Assembly: GCF_051859565.1 (NCBI RefSeq) | Contig: NZ_JBHYFK010000004.1 | Location: 248,001-312,000, forward strand | Length of the DNA stretch: 64,000 bases | Reading direction: 5' to 3' | Source of the DNA: Glycocaulis sp051859565 | GTDB lineage: Bacteria > Pseudomonadota > Alphaproteobacteria > Caulobacterales > Maricaulaceae | In this document: piece after piece, positions 48,690 through 58,231 of the stretch | Layout of the letters: every line of letters begins with the position of its first letter | Numbering within the stretch: the stretch's first letter is position 1 | Notes under the pieces: generated by a model | Databases searched by the model: none | The model's input: only the letters and a program-made list of their open reading frames with translations | What the model was told of the DNA's origin: nothing | Position numbers and translations under genes: made by a program

Positions 48690-50018
48690 CTATCCCTCCC
48701 AGTTCCTCGGCAGCCAGCGCGCCGCAAGGAACATGAAGCCTGCGGCCACCAGATAGAGGCATGAACCGATCAGGATGGAGTAGCGCAGCGATTCATCGCC
48801 AAAAGTTGGCATCAGCATGGTCGACAACTCGCCCAGCACGTAGATGCCGACGCCGATCCCCAGCAGATTGTTGATCAGCAGGAAGATGGAGGAGGCCACG
48901 GTGCGCATCGACGCAGGCACAAGGTTCTGGAAGGCAGACAGCACCGGACCCAGCCAGGCCAGCGCCAGCGCATTGGGGATGATGAAGACGAAGAAGGCGA
49001 TGGTGGCATTCGGCGCCAGCACGCCCACTGCATAGAAGGGCATGGTGAACAGGAAGGCGATGCCCGGAACCAGCGCATACCAGGCCTTGGACTTCTTGCC
49101 GACCCAGTCGGAGATGAAACCGCCAAGGATGATCCCGGCTGCGCCGCCGATAATGAGGAGACCGCCAAACATCCAGCCCGTGGTGACCAGGTCCAGCCCG
49201 TAGGAACGCGCCAGGAAGCTTGGCACCCAGAAGAACACGCCGTACCCCATCATGGATGAGCACGCCGCCCCGAAGGTGAGGAACCAGAAGGCGGGCTTTT
49301 TCAGCAGGACCCGGATAACGGCAAAGAAGCTGGGCTTGGCCGCCTTGGCATCCATCTTCACCGTATCAAGCTGTCCGCGCGCTGGCTCGCGCACCGTCAG
49401 GCGGAAAATCGGCGCCAAAGCAATGCCCGCAACGCCTACGATGATGAACGCCCAGCGCCAGTCCAGCCCCTCGCCGATATTGCCGCTGGCGATCTGTGCG
49501 CCTGCGATGACGCCAAACGCGCTGCCCAGCGGAATCCCAAGCGAATAGAAGGCCAGCGCGCGTGCGCGCGCCTGCGGCGGGAAATAGTCCGCGATGAGGG
49601 AGTAGGACGGGGCAACACCGCCCGCCTCACCAACGCCTACGCCGACACGGGCACCGAAGAGTTGCCAGAAATTCTGTGCCATGCCGCAAAGGGCTGTGAA
49701 GCCGCTCCAGACCCCCAGCGAGATGGTGATGATCCAGACCCGGTTGGTGCGGTCGGCCAGCCACGCGATCGGCACGCCCAGCACCGAATAGAGCAGCGCA
49801 AACGCGATACCGCCCAGAAGGCCAAGCTGGCGGTCATCCAGCCCCAGCTCCTCACGGATCGGGATGGCGAGGATGGAAATGATCTGCCGGTCGAGGAAGT
49901 TGAACGCATAGACCAGAAACAGCATGACCATCACATACCCGCGATACAGGTTGGATGGCGGTTTTGGCACGGTGGTGGCAGCGGCCACACCCGGCGCGCC
50001 CGGCAGCGTCTCACTCAT
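48690..50018 (-). CDS. MFS transporter (spinster-like)
   Basis: 442 residues with 12 hydrophobic helices. The spinster-type MFS opening FLVYAFNFLDRQIISILAIPIREELGL is clear, with the loop 2-3 motif WLADRTNRVWIITI and GVGVGEAGGVAPSYSLIADYFPP after helix 4. AGGGGAG lies 7 bases before the ATG. In bacteria this subfamily carries diverse organic anions or lipophilic compounds; the substrate is unknown. It is on the same strand as the TonB receptor but separated from it by a terminator. Likely works with that receptor for uptake or efflux across the inner membrane. Confidence 0.9.
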   Translation of the reverse strand: MSETLPGAPGVAAATTVPKPPSNLYRGYVMVMLFLVYAFNFLDRQIISILAIPIREELGLDDRQLGLLGGIAFALLYSVLGVPIAWLADRTNRVWIITISLGVWSGFTALCGMAQNFWQLFGARVGVGVGEAGGVAPSYSLIADYFPPQARARALAFYSLGIPLGSAFGVIAGAQIASGNIGEGLDWRWAFIIVGVAGIALAPIFRLTVREPARGQLDTVKMDAKAAKPSFFAVIRVLLKKPAFWFLTFGAACSSMMGYGVFFWVPSFLARSYGLDLVTTGWMFGGLLIIGGAAGIILGGFISDWVGKKSKAWYALVPGIAFLFTMPFYAVGVLAPNATIAFFVFIIPNALALAWLGPVLSAFQNLVPASMRTVASSIFLLINNLLGIGVGIYVLGELSTMLMPTFGDESLRYSILIGSCLYLVAAGFMFLAARWLPRNWEG

Positions 50019-50108
50019 GGATATCTCCCCTTGCAGTCAGGTTTGCCCGTGCTGGTCTCGCCAACATCTCTTTGGTGTATTTTGACGGGCTGATGGCAGG
50101 GCGCAAAA

Positions 50109-50147
50109 GAAAAACGCCGCCGGAGCTGCAAAGCATCCGGCGGCGTC
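50109..50147 (-). terminator. Rho-independent terminator of the TonB receptor gene
   Basis: On the minus strand ACGCCGCCGGA and TCCGGCGGCGT pair around an 11-base loop, followed by TTTTTC. It lies 30-70 bases after the receptor stop. Confidence 0.88.
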
Positions 50148-50178
50148 ATTCCAGCCGTCCCCCGGCCTGTATTCCGTC

Positions 50179-52437
50179 CTAGTAGCGTGCGGTGAAAACC
50201 AGACGCCAGGTACGCGGCGCACCATAGTAGACGGTGCGGATATTGCCCACTGAGGAGAAGTCCTGGCCGTCAGTGCGATAGACTTCATCGGCGAGGTTGC
50301 GGCCATAAAGACCGACAGAGTAATTGCCGTTCCGGTTAGTCCAGACCGCATTGGCGTCATAGAGCCAGTAGGCATCCTGGAACAGGCCCTCGATCTCGAC
50401 ATTCGAGTTTACCGGGGTGTTGTCCACCGCCAGCGCCATGCGCGAGCGATAGCGAGCCGAACCGGCAAGGCGCAGCGTGCCATGCTCGGCAAGGTCGAAA
50501 TCGTAGGCCGCACCCAGGCGCGTCGTCCATTCCGGCGAGAAGGCCGGGGTCTGGAAAGCGCGGCTGCCACCGAAATTGGTGAAGCGGGCGTCTTCGAATT
50601 CACCGTACTCCGCATTCAGATAGCCGATCTGGGCGTCCAGCATCAGTTCAGGCACCGGGCTCCAGGCCAGCTCTACTTCAAAGCCGGAAATCTCGAGGCT
50701 ACCGGCATTGAGCACCGTCAGCTGCGGCACCGGCAGGCCGGTCCCCGGATCGGTCACGAGGCCCGACACACGCGCCTGGAAGTCTTCATAATCGTTGTAG
50801 AAGACGGTGAAGTTGGCGCGCAGCGTGTTGTCGAGCCAGTCGGTTTTGACGCCCAGCTCATAGGAGGTGACGGTTTCCGGATTATACGGAGCCTGTTCGC
50901 CCGGATTGTTCGCACGGCCATTGAAACCGCCGGACTTGAAGCCCTGGGACACGCGGCCATAGAGCAGCACATTGTCGGACGCGCGATAGTCCAGCGACAC
51001 CATCGGCGAGGTGTTGGTCCAGCTATCGCGGATCGTGAAGGCCAGAGCCGGGTCGACCGTGAGACCCGGGAAATTCGAGAAGGTCGAAGTGGTGCGGAAA
51101 TAATCCTTCTGCTCGTCGGTATAACGCACACCGGCGGTCACGGAGAGACGGTCCGTCAGCGCATAGGTGGCATTCACGTAGAACGCCCAGCTGCGGGTCT
51201 CCAGATCATCGTCGATGGTGCGCAGGAAGGTAAAGCCGCCCGGCCCGGTCAGCAGGTCATCGGCAAACGCTTCCTGGTGCGAGGTGATGTTTTCCAGCAT
51301 GTAGAACAGGCCGCTGACCACCGTCAGGCGCTCTGTTTCGTAGTTCAGCTGGAATTCCTGGCTGACCTGGTCCTGGTCTACCGCAACAAGCACATCGCCG
51401 GTTTCGAGCGCGGTCGCGTCGATGTCGATGTAATCTTCGTACTCCAGCTCACGGTAAGCCGTGATCGAGCGAAGCGTCAGATTGTCCGACAACTCCCAGT
51501 TCATGGTGAGCGCGGTACCCCAATGGGTCATTTCCGTGGAGTTCGGCAGGCCCGGCGTAGCCACACCCGTAAAGTCATACGCGGGAACCTGGGCCGGCAC
51601 CGGGAAGATCGGCACGCCGAACAGTGTCGTCAGCGTATTGATCGGCTGGCCCATAACCAGCGCGTTGTTCTCGCGCGACCAGTCGGCATTCCAGTCGACG
51701 GTGAAGTTCGGGGCCGCATCCCAGGCCAGCGCCACACGTGCCGCCGAGGCGTTGCGGTCATTATACTCTTCGCCAGTGACGGGATTGGTGACGAAACCGT
51801 CACGGCCCGTACCAAACAGGGCGACGCTGCCGGCCAGGTTTTCGGCAAGGCCGCCGGAGACCGAAGCGCGTGCTTCCCAGAGCGAGTAATTACCAAGACC
51901 AACCTGGAACTGGCCGCGCGTCTCCTGGCTGGGACGGCGGGTGATGACGCGAAGGGCACCACCAATGGTGTTCTTGCCATAGAGCGTGCCCTGCGGGCCG
52001 CGCAGAACCTCGATGCGTTCAATGTCGAACAGGTCCAGCTGCGTGCCACGGATACGCGAGAAGTAAACATCATCGACGTAGAAGCCGACCGCCGGATCAA
52101 AGGTCTGCAGCGCATCAGGCTGGCCTACGCCGCGGATATAGATGTTAGTGGCGTTCGACGAGCCGCGCCCCTGAACGATGTTCAGGTTCGGGACCGCGCC
52201 TTGCAGGCCACTGGGGTCCGTAACGTCGATACGCTCCAGCGCGGCTTCAGAGAACGCAGACACCGCACCGGGAACGTCCTGGAGGCTTTCCTCGGTCCGG
52301 CGCGCCGTGACCACGATCACTTCGCGGTTGGCGCTGGCGCCTTGCTCCTGGGCAAAAGCCGCAGGCGTCATGAAAGCAAGCGGTGACACGCTGGCCAGTA
52401 CGGCCGCAGCACCGAATGTGCGCAGTTTCGTTTTCAT
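50179..52437 (-). CDS. TonB-dependent receptor
   Basis: 752 residues from the ATG at 52437, preceded by GGGAGG; the frame continues to 52524 but would overlap the TetR-side operator. Signal peptide ending PAAFA. The TonB box REVIVVTARRTEE precedes the plug domain (VPNLNIVQGRGSSNATNIYIRGVG, RIEVLRGPQGTLYGKNTIGGALRV), then the 22-strand barrel ending VYYGAPRTWRLVFTARY with the aromatic C-terminal residue pattern. It imports a bulky ligand across the outer membrane. Divergent from a TetR gene with which it shares a palindromic operator candidate. Confidence 0.94.
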   Translation of the reverse strand: MKTKLRTFGAAAVLASVSPLAFMTPAAFAQEQGASANREVIVVTARRTEESLQDVPGAVSAFSEAALERIDVTDPSGLQGAVPNLNIVQGRGSSNATNIYIRGVGQPDALQTFDPAVGFYVDDVYFSRIRGTQLDLFDIERIEVLRGPQGTLYGKNTIGGALRVITRRPSQETRGQFQVGLGNYSLWEARASVSGGLAENLAGSVALFGTGRDGFVTNPVTGEEYNDRNASAARVALAWDAAPNFTVDWNADWSRENNALVMGQPINTLTTLFGVPIFPVPAQVPAYDFTGVATPGLPNSTEMTHWGTALTMNWELSDNLTLRSITAYRELEYEDYIDIDATALETGDVLVAVDQDQVSQEFQLNYETERLTVVSGLFYMLENITSHQEAFADDLLTGPGGFTFLRTIDDDLETRSWAFYVNATYALTDRLSVTAGVRYTDEQKDYFRTTSTFSNFPGLTVDPALAFTIRDSWTNTSPMVSLDYRASDNVLLYGRVSQGFKSGGFNGRANNPGEQAPYNPETVTSYELGVKTDWLDNTLRANFTVFYNDYEDFQARVSGLVTDPGTGLPVPQLTVLNAGSLEISGFEVELAWSPVPELMLDAQIGYLNAEYGEFEDARFTNFGGSRAFQTPAFSPEWTTRLGAAYDFDLAEHGTLRLAGSARYRSRMALAVDNTPVNSNVEIEGLFQDAYWLYDANAVWTNRNGNYSVGLYGRNLADEVYRTDGQDFSSVGNIRTVYYGAPRTWRLVFTARY

Positions 52438-52501
52438 GGTGATCCTCCCAATCGAATCATCTGGCGCCTGATCCCTGCCAAGCGTCTCACGGCGAATTAC
52501 T

Positions 52502-52513
52502 TTCAACGTTGAA
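52502..52513. promoter_or_regulatory. 12-bp palindrome between the TonB receptor and TetR genes
   Basis: TTCAACGTTGAA is a perfect palindrome in the 131-base divergent intergenic, about 65 bases from either start codon. It is nested in a wider TTTCA...TGAAA pair. It is a good candidate operator for the TetR-family protein. Confidence 0.55.
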
Positions 52514-52568
52514 TGAAATGTCAATTGGTATCACACTCGGCGCAATCCATCTGCTGAGGAGTGAGGCT

Positions 52569-53327
52569 ATGCGGCAACAGATTGCCATCGACGCGCGCGG
52601 CGAACCGGCTAAAAGTCGGGCCATGGCAACCCGTACCAGAACCCGCCCGCAGAACCGCCGCGGCGAAAAGACCCGCGCGGCCCTGCTGGACGCCGCAGAA
52701 TCGCTCTTCGCCGAGACCGGCTTTCACGCCGTGACCGTGCGCGAAATTGCGCGCAAGGCAGGCGCCGATCCCGCGCTGGTGACGTATTATTTCGGCGGCA
52801 AGCGCGAGCTGTTCGACGAGGTGCTGCTGCGGCGCGCCACCGAGCTGAACGCCATCCGCCTGAAAGAACTCGAAGAGCTGGAGGCCAAGGCAGGCCCTGA
52901 TGGCCCGACGGTGGAGGAGATCATCAACGCGTTCACTCATCCCCTGCTGGACCGCACCGCCAATGGCGGGCCAGGCTGGAAGAGCTATTTTGCGCTGATC
53001 GGCCAGATCACCAACACGCCCGAATGGGGCGCGGCGGTGATGAACAAGTATTTCGATCCCATCGTGATCCGGTTTCTCGAAGCGCTGCGTCCGAAAATCC
53101 CGGACTGCACGGAGGAAGACCTGTTCTGGAGCTATCATTTCCTGTCGGGCGTGCTGGTGCTCACCTTCGCGCAGACGGGCCGGATAGATGTGCTGTCGAA
53201 GGGCCTTTGCAAGTCATCGGACATCGCCAGCGTGCACGAGCGCATGCCCGGCTTCATCGCCGCTGGCATCTTGTACCTGCAGGAGCGCTCACGGGCGCAA
53301 AAGAATGGCGGAACTGACAACACATGA
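52569..53327 (+). CDS. TetR/AcrR-family transcriptional regulator
   Basis: 252 residues from the ATG at 52569, with AGGAG 7 bases upstream; starts at 52509 and 52623 are possible. The N-terminal HTH domain reads TRAALLDAAESLFAETGFHAVTVREIARKAGADPALVTYYFGGKRELFDEVL in conserved blocks, with the recognition helix around VTYYF. The C-terminal ligand domain resembles the CecR-type branch. The first ~40 residues before the HTH are basic and unstructured. It most likely represses itself and the TonB receptor. The alpha/beta hydrolase start overlaps its stop by 4 bases. Confidence 0.92.
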   Translation: MRQQIAIDARGEPAKSRAMATRTRTRPQNRRGEKTRAALLDAAESLFAETGFHAVTVREIARKAGADPALVTYYFGGKRELFDEVLLRRATELNAIRLKELEELEAKAGPDGPTVEEIINAFTHPLLDRTANGGPGWKSYFALIGQITNTPEWGAAVMNKYFDPIVIRFLEALRPKIPDCTEEDLFWSYHFLSGVLVLTFAQTGRIDVLSKGLCKSSDIASVHERMPGFIAAGILYLQERSRAQKNGGTDNT

Positions 53328-54196
53328 GCGGGTTTACGCAGCACTTCCATACGGCGCCTGATGGCATCAAGACCGCCTTTCGTCACTATGAGCCTGACCA
53401 GCCCAGCGGCGCCCTGCCGGTGGTCTGCCTGCACGGCCTGACCCGCAACAGCAAGGACTTCGAGGATGTCGCGCCGCGCATAGCGGCATCAGGACGCCGC
53501 GTCATTGCCATAGACGTGCGCGGGCGTGGTCTGTCAGACCGGGGCACGCCACCCGAAAGCTATAGCCCGCAGGTCTATGTCGAGGATCTGTTTGGCCTGC
53601 TCGATCAGGAAGGCATTGAGCGCTTCGTTGCCGTCGGCACCTCAATGGGCGGCATCATGACCATGATTGCGGCAGCCATGCGCCCGGACATGCTGGCAGG
53701 TGCGGTACTGAACGATATCGGGCCTGAGCTGGACCCGGCAGGCCTCAACCGCATTGCCGGTTATGTCGGGCGGGCCAAGGGGCCGATGGATAGCTGGCAG
53801 GAAGCTGCCGCAGCCGTGCGCGCCGTCAATGGCGAGGCCTTCCCCGACGAAACAGGCGAGGAATTCTGGCTGGCCTTCGCCCGGCGCACGTGCCGAGAGC
53901 TGCCGAACGGGCGCGTGGAACTCGATTACGATCCGCAAATCGCCGCACCGTTCCGCGAACCGGAAGGCGCCGCGCCGCCGGACATGTGGCCTCTGTTCGA
54001 CGCTCTGTCGCTGGTGCCGGTATTGGGGATACGCGGCGAAATCAGCGATTTGCTGTCACGCGAGGTCCTGACCCGGATGGCGGATCGTCATCCGCGTTTT
54101 ACCGCCGTCGAGGTGCCGCGCGTCGGTCACGCGCCGCTGCTCACCGAAGCCCCCGCCCGCGACGCGATTGACGCGTTTTTGAGAGATATCGACTGA
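53324..54196 (+). CDS. Alpha/beta hydrolase
   Basis: 290 residues, alpha/beta hydrolase fold: VVCLHGLTRNSKDF (oxyanion HG), VIAIDVRGRGLSD, the nucleophile elbow VGTSMGGIMTMIAA with Ser, and the C-terminal His in RVGHAPLLTE. No signal peptide, so cytoplasmic. Members close in style hydrolyse lactones or esters. Overlaps the TetR gene by ATGA and the next hydrolase by TGATG, so all three are translated together. Substrate probably related to the transported ligand. Confidence 0.9.
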   Translation: MSGFTQHFHTAPDGIKTAFRHYEPDQPSGALPVVCLHGLTRNSKDFEDVAPRIAASGRRVIAIDVRGRGLSDRGTPPESYSPQVYVEDLFGLLDQEGIERFVAVGTSMGGIMTMIAAAMRPDMLAGAVLNDIGPELDPAGLNRIAGYVGRAKGPMDSWQEAAAAVRAVNGEAFPDETGEEFWLAFARRTCRELPNGRVELDYDPQIAAPFREPEGAAPPDMWPLFDALSLVPVLGIRGEISDLLSREVLTRMADRHPRFTAVEVPRVGHAPLLTEAPARDAIDAFLRDID

Positions 54197-55131
54197 TGCG
54201 CAACGCTCTTCTCACCATTCTCGGCATACTCCTCCTGCTTGGCGTTGCCGCCATCGCGCTCTTCGCGTGGCTGACCCGCACGCCCGAACCGGCCGAGCCC
54301 CCTGCCCCATCTGCCGGCGAACGCACGGTGGAGGCCGCAGGCATGAGCTGGCGGGTACGCGAGGACGGCCCTGCAGCCGCGCCTGCCATCGTCCTGATCC
54401 ACGGCTTTTCGCACTCTCTGGAAAGCTTTGACGGCTGGGCCGAGGCGCTGTCCGATGACTACCGGATCATACGTTTCGACCTGCCGGGCCACGGCGTCAC
54501 CGGCCCGCATCCTGATGGCGCCTATTCCAACGGGGACACGGCTGCGCAGGTCGCCGAGCTTCTGGACGCGCTGGAGCTGGACCGCTTTGTCATTGGCGGC
54601 AGCTCGCTCGGCGGCCTCGTCTCATGGCGCTACGCGGCGGCCCACCCTGAGCGCGTGGCAGGCCTCGTTCTGGTTAGCCCCGGTGGCTATTCGATCAATA
54701 ATGTCGGCGACGAGCCGGTAGAGGTACCTGTCCCGGTTCAGCTGTATCTGCGCCTCGCCCCGGATGCCGGTATCCGCATGGCCACGCAGACATTATACGG
54801 CGATCCGTCACGTCTGACCGAGGACCGTATCGCCCAGATCGGCCAGATGATGCGCCAGCCCGGCATCGGTGAAGCCCTCATCGCCCGGCTGCAGCAATTC
54901 ACCCTGCCAGACCCGGAACCCCTGCTGGCCAGCATTGAGGCCCCTGCCCTCATATTATGGGGCACTGCTGACACCGTTGTTCCGGTGAGCCATGCCCCGC
55001 GCTTTGAAAGCGTCATGCCCCATGCCCGCCTTGTCACCTATGACGGCGCTGGCCACGCGCTGATGGAGGAATACCCGGTCGAGACGTCAGCCGATGTGCG
55101 GGCGTTTCTTGAGGATATTGGCTGGCAGTAA
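54196..55131 (+). CDS. Membrane-anchored alpha/beta hydrolase
   Basis: 311 residues. An N-terminal hydrophobic anchor (LLTILGILLLLGVAAIALFAWL) and Pro-rich linker precede an alpha/beta hydrolase domain: IVLIHGFSHSLESFDGWA, RFDLPGHGVTGPH, the Ser elbow VIGGSSLGGLVSWRYA, Asp in WGTADTVVPV and His in GAGHALMEE. The catalytic domain would lie on the periplasmic side. It starts at the TGATG overlap with the first hydrolase and closes the operon, convergent with the Mrp gene (4 bases apart). Confidence 0.9.
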   Translation: MRNALLTILGILLLLGVAAIALFAWLTRTPEPAEPPAPSAGERTVEAAGMSWRVREDGPAAAPAIVLIHGFSHSLESFDGWAEALSDDYRIIRFDLPGHGVTGPHPDGAYSNGDTAAQVAELLDALELDRFVIGGSSLGGLVSWRYAAAHPERVAGLVLVSPGGYSINNVGDEPVEVPVPVQLYLRLAPDAGIRMATQTLYGDPSRLTEDRIAQIGQMMRQPGIGEALIARLQQFTLPDPEPLLASIEAPALILWGTADTVVPVSHAPRFESVMPHARLVTYDGAGHALMEEYPVETSADVRAFLEDIGWQ

Positions 55132-55135
55132 GCCT

Positions 55136-56212
55136 TCAGTCCTCGAACACGATCTCTGGCGCCGGGCGGTTCGCCGTCCGCGCCGTCTCCAGCATGGCGC
55201 TGGCGGCGCGCTCGAACGCTCCGGCCAGCGGCCCGTCTTCCAGCGCCACCAGCCGGCCTTCATCGCTGGCAACCCGCAAGGACGGGTGAAGCGGTATCTC
55301 GCCCAGAAACGGAACGCCCATCATCTCCGCCTCTGCGCGCACGCCGCCGCGCCCGAAAATCTCGCTTCCCTCTCCGCAATGCGGACACAGGAAGAAGCTC
55401 ATATTCTCGATCATGCCGAGCACCGGGATCTCGGTACGCTCAAACAGCGCCATCGCCTTGCGCGCATCGTCCAGCGCCACGGTCTGCGGCGTGGAGACGA
55501 TCACGGCGCCGCTGATTGGCACGCCTTGCGCGATGGCAAGCTGGGCATCGCCAGTGCCGGGCGGCATGTCGACGATGAGAACGTCCAGAGGGCCGTCACC
55601 GCCATCCCAGTCCACTTCGGTCAGGAACTGACGGATTGCGCCCGTCACCATCGGGCCGCGCCAGACGACCGGCTCGCGGCTCCCCACCAGAAACCCCGTC
55701 GAGACCAGCTTCACGCCGTGGGCCTGCAGAGGCTCGATACCGGCATCTGTCTTACGCAGGCCTGGCGCATCAGTGAGGCCGAAAAGGCGCGGCGCGCTGG
55801 GTCCGAACACATCGGCGTCCACCAGCCCGGTGCGCAGTCCCAGCCTGACGCATGCACCGGCCAGATTGGCCGCCACGGTGGACTTGCCGACCCCGCCCTT
55901 GCCCGAGCCAACGGCGATAATCAGCCCGGCGGGCGCTTTCGCAGGAGCAGGAGCACTGCGTTTGGTAGCAGCCGCAGGCTGGCGTTCGGTTTCCACGATG
56001 ATCCTCACGCGCTCAATGCCATCCAGTGCCAGCAGAGCCGTCTCGACACGGCTGCGTACACCCGCATCATCGTCGCCGTCAGCATGCACGGGCGGAGAAA
56101 GGATGATGGTGGCTATGCCTGAGCGCACATCGAGCGCGGAAACGCGTGCGTTCACCTCGGGAAACTGCGTTTCGAGGGTCTGGCGGAGAATACGGGCTGA
56201 ATCGTCCTGCAT
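55136..56212 (-). CDS. Mrp/NBP35-family iron-sulfur cluster carrier ATPase
   Basis: 358 residues. The N-terminal MIP18/DUF59-type domain (residues ~1-80, RQTLETQFPEVNARVSALDVRSGIATIIL in outline) is followed by the deviant P-loop GSGKGGVGKSTVAANLAGA with the two Lys typical of Mrp, and a CPHC cluster-binding motif (FFLCPHCGEGSEIFG) near residue 280. It carries an Fe-S cluster to target apoproteins (family knowledge: ApbC, Mrp). The linker between domains is Ala/Pro/Lys-rich. Monocistronic by position. Confidence 0.93.
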   Translation of the reverse strand: MQDDSARILRQTLETQFPEVNARVSALDVRSGIATIILSPPVHADGDDDAGVRSRVETALLALDGIERVRIIVETERQPAAATKRSAPAPAKAPAGLIIAVGSGKGGVGKSTVAANLAGACVRLGLRTGLVDADVFGPSAPRLFGLTDAPGLRKTDAGIEPLQAHGVKLVSTGFLVGSREPVVWRGPMVTGAIRQFLTEVDWDGGDGPLDVLIVDMPPGTGDAQLAIAQGVPISGAVIVSTPQTVALDDARKAMALFERTEIPVLGMIENMSFFLCPHCGEGSEIFGRGGVRAEAEMMGVPFLGEIPLHPSLRVASDEGRLVALEDGPLAGAFERAASAMLETARTANRPAPEIVFED

Positions 56213-56341
56213 GGCCTGCTCATAAACCAGCCAGGCTCACGCTTCCACCGGAAGTGGCCGCTGTCATTAAGGTTAATTTTTCGGGATCAATTGCAACGCT
56301 CGTGCGTTTCCCCTTTCGGACCGCTGCCCGCACAGGTATGG

Positions 56342-56356
56342 TTAACAGCTAGTTAC
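56342..56356. promoter_or_regulatory. CtrA-like box upstream of the Sel1/peptidoglycan-binding protein gene
   Basis: TTAA-N7-TTAC, one mismatch from the CtrA consensus, 60 bases before the ATG at 56416. A second TTAA pair lies at about 56268-56276. Weak alone. Confidence 0.3.
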
Positions 56357-56415
56357 CGTGTGCGGGCTGAGGGGAAACGCCAGCTACGGTGTTCGGGAGG
56401 GGAGTGCGAATCAAC

Positions 56416-58170
56416 ATGTCGAGGGAGGGTGAATCCCGATATTCGCGGCGGCAGGACGACCCGGTCAGTCCTATGGTCGTGCTGTTGTCGGTCATCGTCC
56501 TGCTCGTCATCATCCTGATCGCGGGCTATGTGATGTGGCCCTGCAGCGACCGGCCGGGCAGTTTCAAGCCGTGCCAGATCGACCGTTTCCTGCTGCGCAC
56601 GGCAGTCGCTGACGCGTGTTTGCGCGAGGGCCAGAGCCGCTTTGTGGACACCTCGCCGATCCGTGTCCCTTCACGCTACCGCGACCGCCGGGGCAACGCG
56701 GCGGCATTTTCCTCCCTGGGCCCAGGCACGCTGGACCGCCTCCCCCCTCACGCCGCAACGATTGTGAATGGCCGTGCGCTGCGCCAGCGCGAGATCGGCG
56801 ACATTAACTGCCCCGCCGTCACTGACACCCTTATTCCAGTGGGCGCTGACAGGTTCTCCACCGCGCGCGGCATGCTTCAACCCGAAGCCGAGCTGGTGCT
56901 CTACAGGCTTCTGGTTGTGGAACGCCGCCCGATGAGCCTGCGCGACACCTACCCCTTCCTGCCTCAGCGCGACACAGCGACGATCGAGCGCATCATCCAG
57001 CTGAACACTACGTTCGGCTCGTCGCGCGGCGGCACCTACCCGCCCCGGCCCTGGTATGTGCGCTGGGATTTATGCGGCTATGACGACAATGATGATCGCC
57101 GCCCCCGCGCGGCACTGTTCATCGATCCCGAGCGGGATTCCTTCGAGTGCATGTCACGCGAGAACGCCGCACGGCTGTATGCCGAAGGCGCGCGCTACTG
57201 GCTCCTTCTGGGCGATGCAGAACTGGCCCGCAGCGATGTCCAGTGCGTCTGGGACGCCGAATTTGACGGGTTCTGCCCGGGCGGCTACCGCGACGGCTAT
57301 ACCTATCTGCGCCATGGGAGTTTCGAGCCGGCGCCTACCGCGCTCGATCTTGCAATGCAGAACTGGCGCCGCGCTTCTGACTGGGGCCGTATCTTCGGGG
57401 CGCAGGCCTCCCTGATGGCCCAGCGGCGGCTGCAGGCGCACACCGTGCAGTGCCAGAGTTCGCTGGACGGATCGAGCCTGCGCCGCATTTCACGCTTCGG
57501 ACCGGACGGTATTGGCGAGGTTATCCGCCTGTCCTTGCGCCAGCGCGCGCTGGCTTCGCTCGGCTACCATTCAGGCGCGGTTGACGGCTATTATGGCCCG
57601 GAAACGCGCGAGGCGGTTCGCGGCTTCCAGCGCGAGCTGGGCTTTGACGAGACCGGCGCGCTCACCCCGCGCCAGACCACGCTTCTGATCTGCCATGCTG
57701 CCCAGACTGCAAGGGAAGCCAGCGTGCAGAACACGCTTGGCATCATGTATGCGACGGGTCTGGGCGTAGAGCAGAACACCGATCTGGCGCTGGAATGGCT
57801 CGAGACCGCGGCCCGGCGCAATGACCCGGATGCGTATTTCAACCTCGCCATCATCTATGGGACGGGCGCCGTACTCGGCAGCTACAATCTGTGCGGCATT
57901 ATCGAGAATTTCGAGCGCGCCGAGTCCTACCTGGCCGAGGCGGCCCGGCTGGGCCATCCGGTTGCGCGCCGCTGGCGGGCGAGCCCGGAATACAACCGCC
58001 TGCCCTCCCCCCGCGCGCGCTGGCAAACCATCTCCGAGCGCATCCGCTCGGCCGCCATCGAGGGCGGAGGGTTTTTCTATCTCGAATGGGAAGACCGCAA
58101 TGTACGTCTTCCCGACATTGATCTTCTACCGCCCGGCTGCCTTGAGGCCGAGCGCTTCCAGGGGGGCTGA
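56416..58170 (+). CDS. Membrane-anchored protein with peptidoglycan-binding-like and Sel1 repeat domains
   Basis: 584 residues from the ATG at 56416, with GGAGGGGAG about 11 bases upstream. One N-terminal membrane segment (MVVLLSVIVLLVIILIAGYVMW), then a large Cys-containing extracytoplasmic region (Cys at several sites suggests disulfides), a peptidoglycan-binding type 1 domain near residue 390 (QRALASLGYHSGAVDGYYGPETREAVRGFQ), and Sel1 repeats (NTLGIMYATGLGVEQNTDLALEWLETAA and NLAIIYGTG...A.SYLAEAARLGHP). It should bind the cell wall from the periplasm and may scaffold polar or wall-remodelling proteins. The lipoprotein gene follows 61 bases downstream. Confidence 0.82.
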   Translation: MSREGESRYSRRQDDPVSPMVVLLSVIVLLVIILIAGYVMWPCSDRPGSFKPCQIDRFLLRTAVADACLREGQSRFVDTSPIRVPSRYRDRRGNAAAFSSLGPGTLDRLPPHAATIVNGRALRQREIGDINCPAVTDTLIPVGADRFSTARGMLQPEAELVLYRLLVVERRPMSLRDTYPFLPQRDTATIERIIQLNTTFGSSRGGTYPPRPWYVRWDLCGYDDNDDRRPRAALFIDPERDSFECMSRENAARLYAEGARYWLLLGDAELARSDVQCVWDAEFDGFCPGGYRDGYTYLRHGSFEPAPTALDLAMQNWRRASDWGRIFGAQASLMAQRRLQAHTVQCQSSLDGSSLRRISRFGPDGIGEVIRLSLRQRALASLGYHSGAVDGYYGPETREAVRGFQRELGFDETGALTPRQTTLLICHAAQTAREASVQNTLGIMYATGLGVEQNTDLALEWLETAARRNDPDAYFNLAIIYGTGAVLGSYNLCGIIENFERAESYLAEAARLGHPVARRWRASPEYNRLPSPRARWQTISERIRSAAIEGGGFFYLEWEDRNVRLPDIDLLPPGCLEAERFQGG

Positions 58171-58231
58171 CGATGGCTTCGCAATCACTGCCGGGGCCTT
58201 TGCGCCAAACACAAGTTGAAGGATGTACGCC

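Noticed and set aside
50482..52386. 634-codon plus-strand frame opposite the TonB receptor
   Set aside because: Antisense shadow of a gene with intact plug and barrel motifs.
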